From Aphrocallistes beatrix (taxonomy: Eukaryota; Porifera; Hexactinellida; Sceptrulophora; Aphrocallistidae), in contig OY725499.1 of assembly GCA_963281255.1 (NCBI GenBank), positions 1,054,001-1,118,000 of the forward strand: DNA of 64,000 nt. The letters are read 5' to 3'. This document shows positions 57,309 through 64,000 of this stretch, in pieces (position 1 is the stretch's first letter; each line of letters begins with the position of its first letter). The notes under the pieces are model-generated. The model saw only the letters and a list, made by a program, of their open reading frames with translations. It ran no database searches and had not been told where the DNA came from. A program made the translations under genes and the position numbers.

Positions 57309-58886
57309 GTAGTAATCATAACTGTTTTTAAAAAGGGTAATTTTCAGTAAAATGGTACAGAATTTGCAAATTTCAAATAAATCCTCGTTTTCGGGGAAGA
57401 TTTAATAAACATTCTTATTCTCCACCAAAACTCCCAAAATGGTAACATGAATCAAAAATTTGTAAGTGGAATATTTTGCAATGTTTCTAACCAGAAAAAA
57501 CGAATTTTGAAGATATCTAGTTCAAAACCCCGCAGAAATTAGGATAATTTAACTTTAAACACACTAACTCGCAAAAACGTATCGTGGCCTTGAACCAGTC
57601 ATATGAAAGCCATCGATCCCAATTTATGAAGTGTTCAAAATGCTGGTCATATTCTGCCACCACTGTCAATAATTATACATACTTACGCTTTAATTGCTAT
57701 AAGCAATATGATAAACAATAAAAAATATATCATATTATATTTTAAACGATCAATAAACATAAAATTATGTTTCTAAACTTTGGTTAGTACAATCATGGTA
57801 AATCTAAAAATGCACGGCGGAAACAGCATTTAGCACTGTTTAATAGAATTTGTATTTTTACAGATATTACAAACCACCCTTCTTAGTTTTCTTCTCTCAG
57901 GCCAGAAATGAGAGCAAAATATATTTTTCCTTTGATAGAAAAATGACTCAAATTATTTTGTCGTAGTCAAATATATAGGGCATTATGATCGCTCGATCAC
58001 GATCGCGATCTTTTCTTTGAATATATGGATGAAGGATCGCGATCTCTTATTATCCCGACATTTTCCAAATTTGTATTATCTTCTCTCCTCACCATCATTA
58101 ACTTATTCTATTTTTCAATGCTGCTACCAATTGAGTATTTTACATTGTGTCTACTTACCGTATAAGATATTTCCAAAACTCGATGAGTTATGCTGTCAAT
58201 AAGATTGGCAGTTGGAAATTTTAAGAAAAAAATCCACCTCGGTTTCTGATCCATGTGAATATTTTGCCACCCCAAAGCCGCTCAGGTATTTTTTGGATCA
58301 GCAACGAATTAGATTTATTTCGCTCAATTTTTTGGTGTTTTTTATTCTTTAAAGACAAAATTCAAGTTAGGCTTTTATTTTTAAATTTTGAAAATTTTCG
58401 GTTTTACCGAATGTTAGCCTAATTTATTATTGATTAATGAATAGCTTTACCTAATTTGTTGTACTCAATTGAATCGAATCTCTTTTTGTGTATTTTAAAA
58501 TAAAGTTTGTCTACTATATGCATCATGTATCGCTAATCATGTATCGCATTATGTATCATGTATCGCTAAAATGAATAAACGAATACCAGGATTATTACGG
58601 AGCACGAGCCCTCCAAAAGCGTATTATTTAAGCTTAAAATTGTTTAGGAGCGCAGATGACAGAATATTCTCCCAAACCATTATGTTTTTGTATCCGTTTA
58701 GGTATATTAGATTTTGTGATATTGGAATTAGTACAGGGTTCTAGGGTTCTAAAAATATGGGGCGCATGCTTTGATCGTTTTTCGCATCAATTTTTGAAAG
58801 TTTTCTATTCCCGAATCAATATTCAGATTATTTTACGAATTCTTAGTATATGTATAATGGTACTTTGCTGCAAAAGTTTATAAATA
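57309..58886. other. Probable DZIP1 intron
   Basis: Contains the dispersed repeat shared with 13560-13737 (57840-57985) and a 'gatcgcgatc' palindrome cluster near 57990-58030. A weak candidate exon at about 58206-58285 (WQLEILRKKSTSVSDPCEYF, AG before and GTATTT after) is too short to assign. Confidence 0.45.
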
Positions 58887-59074
58887 CAGTCGACTCCGCT
58901 TAATAGGGTCACTGTTTAATCGGGTCACCCGCTTAATCGGGCCACTTTTGGCAGGACCGGAATAGCTCTCACACATAGAAGCTAATACAAAATATTTTCG
59001 GTTAATAGGGTTCTCCGCTTAATCGGGTCAAATTTTCCTCTGATCGATGTGGCCTTATTAAGCGGAGTCGACTG
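58887..59074. mobile_element. pogo/Tigger-type MITE (188 bp), copy 2
   Basis: Ends CAGTCGACTCCGCTTAATAG and exact complement, TA on both sides. Inverse of the copy at 54329-54516. Confidence 0.9.
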
Positions 59075-59493
59075 TATATATAAACATAGTAGATATATAA
59101 TTGAAGTAGATGCCAAATTAAAGTGGAAATTCCATAGGAGTAGTAGATATAAAATATTCAATTGGTAATATTTATAACCTTTAATCTATGTTATTACTGC
59201 AAATTAGTGAGGTTTTGTCCTAGATTCATTATTTGTTGACTTTAATCTGCACAAAACTTTTCATGTCTGCATGGCATAAAAATCCAGGATTTATTCGTGA
59301 TCCAAGGGATATATTGCAATTACTCCCTTCTACATTAGTGTCATTAACTTTTAATTTCTCTGTATCCTCTGAGTCACTTGGAGTTATTTTGCCAAATACA
59401 AAAACAAAATTAACAATAAGGTTGTTTGATATTCGATAAGATCATTTGTGTTGTTTCTACGATTGATAATTTTTAAAAAACAAATTTGTTTCA
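59075..59493. other. AT-rich DNA, no gene recognised
   Basis: A 68-codon plus frame at 59233-59439 is without a domain. Confidence 0.35.
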
Positions 59494-60850
59494 TCATAGC
59501 CTACTCAATATAATGCCTCTCAGTAAAATAACCAATGATGCAGTAATAGACGAATTGATTAATACCAGATTTCTTAAATTCATTAACCATGTGGAACCTT
59601 AAGAATGTATGCATAAACAGGGCATCAAAGTATATATCCGTTGTCAAAATTTCGATTAGTCATCATATCATTTCGCAACAGGTAATTTGAAGAACCATTT
59701 CGGCTGTTTTAAGCCAACTTCTAAATATTATTAATTAATGTATGATTTTTGTTTAGAACTAAGATTAGTACTACCTAGTTAGTGCTGCTAACTGAAATTA
59801 AAATATATCAATTTCAGTTCAAGTTTCAGTTTCAGTTGAAGACCAGGGTCTCCTTGTTTGACTTCTCCCCACTAATTCCTCATAAAATTTAATATAATTT
59901 TGTTGTTAAAGAATACCATGGCCGGCACCAATTTTTATGAGCAGTCGGTGTCTTAAGAGTGATTTATCTAAAAGTGGGTGTCCATGTAGGGAGGGATATA
60001 TACTGTACTGTTATATAAATTGGGAGGCAGTATATCAGTTGGATTTTAGTTTCAGTTTAATTTCAGTTTCAGTTAGCAGCACTACTACAAGTTATTTTGG
60101 AAAATTTAGAATTTTCAATGGAATGTTGTTACATTCCTTCGTTGCTATGGTAATGCATTTTAGTCAGTTTGGGCCAAATCCTGCAAACTGAAGTAACTAT
60201 GTTTTCAAATTTGATCGTCTTTGATAGGCAATAGACTACTTCCTATTAAGTGATAATACAATTTGAACTTTTAAATTCACATACTATCGCGATGCGGCTA
60301 TTTAGTTAGTTATTTTGGTCTCATTTTAAAAATCAAAATCCTAACTCAAAACACCTTGAATTTAGAAGTTGAATTGTATTTTCAACTAAAGGAGAAGTCT
60401 TTTGCAAATGCGATCAAATTTGAAGATCTAGTTACTGTAGATTGCACGATATGGACCAAAATTTCCAAAGTGATTTACTATAGCAATGCATGAATGTAAT
60501 AACATTCCATTGAAAAATTAAAATTTTTCAAATCAACTAGCACAAATCTTGGTTCTGCACAAAAATCATACACTAATATCATTTAGGAGTAGGCTTAAAA
60601 AGTCTTAGAGAATCACTAAAATTGTCCTTAAAATACCTGTTGCGCAATGATATGATGACTAATCAAAATTTTGATAATGAATTTATATACTCTGACATCA
60701 TGTGTATACGTATATGCTGATAATAAATTCTTAAGCTCAATTCTGCATTGTTAACGATTTAGACTAATCCTGTTTTATTTCAATTGGCTACTACTTCATC
60801 CTTAATCTATATTTTTCGGTATACTGTGAGGTATTATATTGAGGCTATAG
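59494..60850. mobile_element. Foldback element, second copy
   Basis: Ends and arms match 45131-46198 ('tcatagcctactcaatataa', 'attccattgaaaaatt') with clear divergence. It is lengthened by a 306-bp MITE. Flanks do not show a convincing duplication. Confidence 0.85.
59780..60085. mobile_element. hAT-type MITE inside the foldback element
   Basis: Ends TAGTGCTGCTAACTGAAA and complement 'cagttagcagcacta', interior 'tttcagtttcagtt' iterations. Flanks 'ctacctagt' and 'ctacaagt' are similar, not identical. Confidence 0.75.
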
Positions 60851-61048
60851 TACAACTTTTTTGCCAGTTCTCGATCTCAGTGTTATATGATGTAGTTATA
60901 TCTTTGGAATGCAACTAATATGCAACTTTTTGTAAAAAACTAAATGATCGGAATTAACATTTGTATTCTACTGTTTGCATAAATGCATTCATTGGCATGG
61001 GCAAAATAGGCCTTCGACCCCTGAGATTTCTTCAATACATCCTAATAG

Positions 61049-61500
61049 TAGGGTTGCCAGATTTGGAATTGTTCAAACCGGACAAATCAACTTGTATATT
61101 CTAATTAAAGTACAAGCACTTTTAATTAAATTCCCAGATATTATTGCGGAAATTTATAGTTTATGGTAAACGGGCTACTGTGTTATGGCCATGTCTGGTA
61201 TGACCAGAATTACAAAAACCACAGCAAAGATATCATATAGTATGTATTTACGTGTAGAACATCAAATGGGGGCTGATTACCTGTCAAATATGGTTAATTA
61301 AATGTATTGAATAGTGAAAATCAAAATTGGTGCAGTCTAAAGCTTATAATAAATGAATCAAGGCAAGGGTAACCCAAAATGAACTCGTAAAAGAAAATGT
61401 GAAATAATAGATATGAAGCACTGATAATTGAATATTTCCCAAACTTGGAGTATATCAAAACCGGATTGTCCGGCACAAACCCGGACGCCTGGCAACCCTA
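61049..61500. mobile_element. hAT MITE (452 bp)
   Basis: Ends TAGGGTTGCCAGAT and complement-like CGCCTGGCAACCCTA, flanks CCTAATAG and CCTATTAG (7 of 8). Confidence 0.88.
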
Positions 61501-61508
61501 CCTATTAG

Positions 61509-62308
61509 TAAGTGACTGACAAATGGTAGCTTAACTAGCATTTACATTAAGGGGATTTAGTATCTCTTTTATAAGGGTAATTTACAGCCTCTAGTTTAAA
61601 ATTGTAAATTTTAAAAAAAATTCGATAATCAGGCGCGGCGCCAGGTTTATCGGGGGGCTGTTTTTTCATGCAATCATATCTAAATACAGAACATTAACCA
61701 CCGTTACGATTCGGAATTCTATTTAACTTTAATTATTTACTACTGTTGACTCGGGTTAAACCGGACCACTTCAAGTCTGGTGGCTTCGGCTCTGATATAA
61801 CCAAATCAAGAATTTGTATCATATTGATTAACAAGTCAGAATACGCGAATGTGATTTGCCTATACAAGTACTATCCTCCGATTTTTTAAGTTAGACATAC
61901 CCCCAGCGCGAAACACAGACGTGCTTGTGTGAGCAAAATGACGAAATGCAAAGCAGTATATTGTGTTATCCGTCTGTGAGTACTCCAGCCAGGGATTGGA
62001 TAGATACCCAGAAGCCTGAAATTTCCACCTCGGGGAAACTCCTCAGACTTGGTTGAATCGGTTCACATTCCAGATCCTGACTAATGTCAGACGGTCCAGG
62101 AACGAATCTTCTTGGAAGCAGGCTACTCCAATTCGTCGTGACTGAACATCGCACCCTCTACGGGCTCCACACATGTGATGAGAAAAATTTCCATTTTTAT
62201 TTAATTAATTCGAATCAAAATTTAGGAGTTGAAAATAATATTTATACCAGTTGACATTGTAAACTACACAATATTGTAAAACTGTCACTATCGTTATTAT
62301 TAAATAAC
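61509..62308. other. Unassigned DNA
   Basis: 'caggcgcggcgccaggttta' near 61630 looks like one hAT MITE end without a partner. A minus frame (62154-61966, 62 codons, 'FPEVEISGFWVSIQSLAG') has no known family. Confidence 0.35.
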
Positions 62309-62572
62309 AAGCGCGCTTCGCTTGCTTGCGCAGCGCGGCTGACAAACACTTTGTGTCCGCTGGAGGTTCCCTTCGGTCGCCTGGGGACAAATTGATTAAT
62401 TATGAGGGGGATAACATCCCTAAATGCGTCCTACCGTTATAATCGATATCGCACGAAAAATCACCAAATTTGACAATTTATAACATTTTGATGCGTAATG
62501 ATGACGTCATAACAGAGTGATGAGTCATCATTTTTTGATGATAGTCGCATCATATGTGAGGTATATTACTAA
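62309..62572 (-). mobile_element. Helitron-like copy, 5' part replaced by mariner
   Basis: Reverse complement of tail and body from 'caagcgcgcttcgcttgctt' to 'catatgtgaggtatatta'. The rest of the copy is not found on the far side of the mariner element. Confidence 0.75.
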
Positions 62573-63520
62573 GGGCAACCCATGGGTTCCAGGATTAGAG
62601 CTACAAAAATTAATTAAGCAATAATTATAAAGACAAAACTACATTAGATGTTCAAAATATTCCCCCTTATTCTGAATACAGAGTTCCAACCGCTCCAACC
62701 ACTTATGAAAAGTTTTTTTGTGCTCTTCTTTGGGGATGGCTTTGAGATACTGGAAAATGGCACTTCCAAGCTGGTGGTTGGTCTCAAAATCTCTTCCAGA
62801 CAGATGCAATTTGAGGTTGTTAAACAGCTAGAAGTCCCAGGGAGAGAGACCTGGGCTGTAAGGTGGATGCTGAAGCTCCACAACCCCCAAAGAATCCAAC
62901 GTATCCTTCACAAGCCGAGTTTTATGGGGCCTAGCATTATCGTGAAGAATTCGCAGGCCTTTACAGATGGCATGTGGGCGCCTCTCTTTATAGTGTTGTT
63001 CTACTGCAGCAAGACAGATAGTGGCATAATACTCCCCTGTTACTCTTTGGCCTTTAGGTATGCATATTTGAGCCACTGATCCATGTGCGTGAAAGAAAAT
63101 TGTGTACACAGTACCTTACGTCCAAACCTATCGGGCCTGGCTTTTTTTGAGGGGGTTTTCTTGATCCGTCGTCATTTTTCCGACCCAGGTACATATAATC
63201 GATTTTCTTTCAGGTTCATTATAACTTATCCACGTTTCATCCCCAGTAAAGATTTCGTAAAGACGCCTAGGGTCTGCATTGCTATATTCTTTTAAGAGTT
63301 CTTTGGACATTTTTAGACGTGCCAATCGAGATTCGGTGAGTTTATTCGGAATCCAACGTGCACAAAGCTTTCGCATTTGAAGATCAATGGTCAGAATCCT
63401 CTCAACACTTCCCGTTGATATCCCAGATTCATAAGCAATATCTTTGATGCTACAATGTGGGTCCTCATCAACAATAGCCTTAAGGTTGGCCTTTCCTATA
63501 ATAGCTAACTTTTGACTTTT
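62573..63520 (-). pseudogene. mariner transposase (DD34D), decayed
   Basis: Read leftward. A helix-turn-helix region ('IKDIAYESGISTGSVERIL') is followed by 'KLCARWIPNKLTESRLARL', then the first Asp in 'FTGDETWISY', the second in 'LHDNARPHKT' and the third in 'HPPYSPGLSPWDF'. Exactly 34 residues separate the last two, the mariner signature. It ends 'FHKWLERLELCIQNKGEYF' and a stop just inside a mariner-like end ('ctaagggcaacccatgg'). The N-terminal part is missing. Two frame changes lie near 63110-63150, and a TAG stop follows 'WDF' (about 62840), where Leu-Phe follows in related proteins. The 5' terminal repeat is not seen. Confidence 0.9.
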
Positions 63521-64000
63521 TCAACTGATTAATTTAATTTTTTCAGTGCTGATTTGAATCGCAGAGTTATCTGCAAAACTGTATTAATAATTGAAATATT
63601 GCAACAGATAAAAATTTTTGTTAAAAAATTTGGTCATTTTACAAGAAAGAGATCGGACACTATATGCTTACAATCCTTTAGAAACTTTTCAAATTGATTC
63701 ATAAATCGATGATCTAACTAATGAACAGACATATTTTTGAAAATTTGAAAATTGTTAAAAATTCACACCAAAATACCCTAGGAATTATATTTTTAGTAAT
63801 TTTGACACTATTTTTTCATAATTATCTTTTTATTGGTAATATCAAAAATATGTCGGTTCATTATGTTCTCCTCTTCGAGATCTATCAAAAACCGTTGAGT
63901 TTTCGACCCTATGATGAATTTACAAAATGTTTCACCTTTATAATTGCTGAAAAAAAAGTCTCAGAAAATAGGATTTAAAAAATATTTATATAAGTCCCTC
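63521..64000. other. AT-rich DNA, nothing recognised
   Basis: A plus frame at 63721-63978 (85 codons) is open but has no domain. It includes one hydrophobic stretch ('IIFLVILTLFFHNYLFIG'). Confidence 0.3.

Noticed and set aside
58206-58285. A short candidate second exon for DZIP1
   Set aside because: Its phase does not fit the donor at 57308 and its sequence does not match known DZIP1 regions.
1-64000. tRNA and rRNA genes
   Set aside because: No cloverleaf with paired A and B boxes and no conserved rRNA core was recognised by eye on either strand.

Overview
The window looks like AT-rich (roughly two thirds A+T by eye) nuclear DNA of an invertebrate animal. It has spaced-out exons with GT-AG borders, a DZIP1-type cilium gene, a SENP6/7-type SUMO protease, and a very dense load of cut-and-paste transposons, MITEs, Helitron-like repeats and minisatellites. 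Nothing bacterial is seen: no operons, rRNA, tRNA or CRISPR array. The species cannot be named from this sequence. || Layout. 0.47-6.34 kb: a Ginger-like DNA transposon (integrase, PHD finger and Cys-rich tail; about 0.1-kb terminal inverted repeats with TG..CA ends) holding a nested hAT element with a perfect 8-bp target duplication. 6.36-8.72 kb: a head-to-tail array of three Helitron-like units, the third split by a hAT MITE; more copies and fragments of this family occur throughout. 9-13 kb: hAT and Tc1-like MITEs. 13.7-21.1 kb: P-type (THAP) transposons, one of them sitting in one copy of a tandem segmental duplication that also carries an RGG-rich exon. 22-26.6 kb: MITEs, then a MULE (Mutator-like) transposase gene with a PHD finger, broken by a MITE. 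27-36 kb: mostly unrecognised, with two minisatellites, a 116-bp hairpin and foldback repeats. 36.4-38.1 kb: a ZBED/SCAND3-type hAT element that lacks the transposase C-terminus. 39-42 kb: mariner-like MITEs and a clean Helitron-like copy. 42.9-52.6 kb: a near-identical 2.48-kb inverted duplication carrying two copies of the SENP6/7-like gene; one arm holds a 1.07-kb foldback element that is absent from the other, and the spacer contains two opposed LINE 3' fragments. 52.7-55.9 kb: transposon remnants including a third P/THAP copy. 56.6-57.3 kb: the first coding exon of a DZIP1 homologue, the best host-gene call. 58.9-63.5 kb: pogo and hAT MITEs, a second foldback element, and a decayed mariner transposase (DD34D) next to a Helitron-like fragment. 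|| How it fits together. Most open reading frames belong to transposons or are chance frames in repeats. The credible host content is DZIP1, the duplicated SUMO protease (host or captured), and possibly the RGG-rich exons and a few unassigned frames. Several age comparisons are internal to the window: an empty versus filled site for the P-type element, an empty versus filled site for the foldback element, and a recombinant middle unit in the Helitron-like array.
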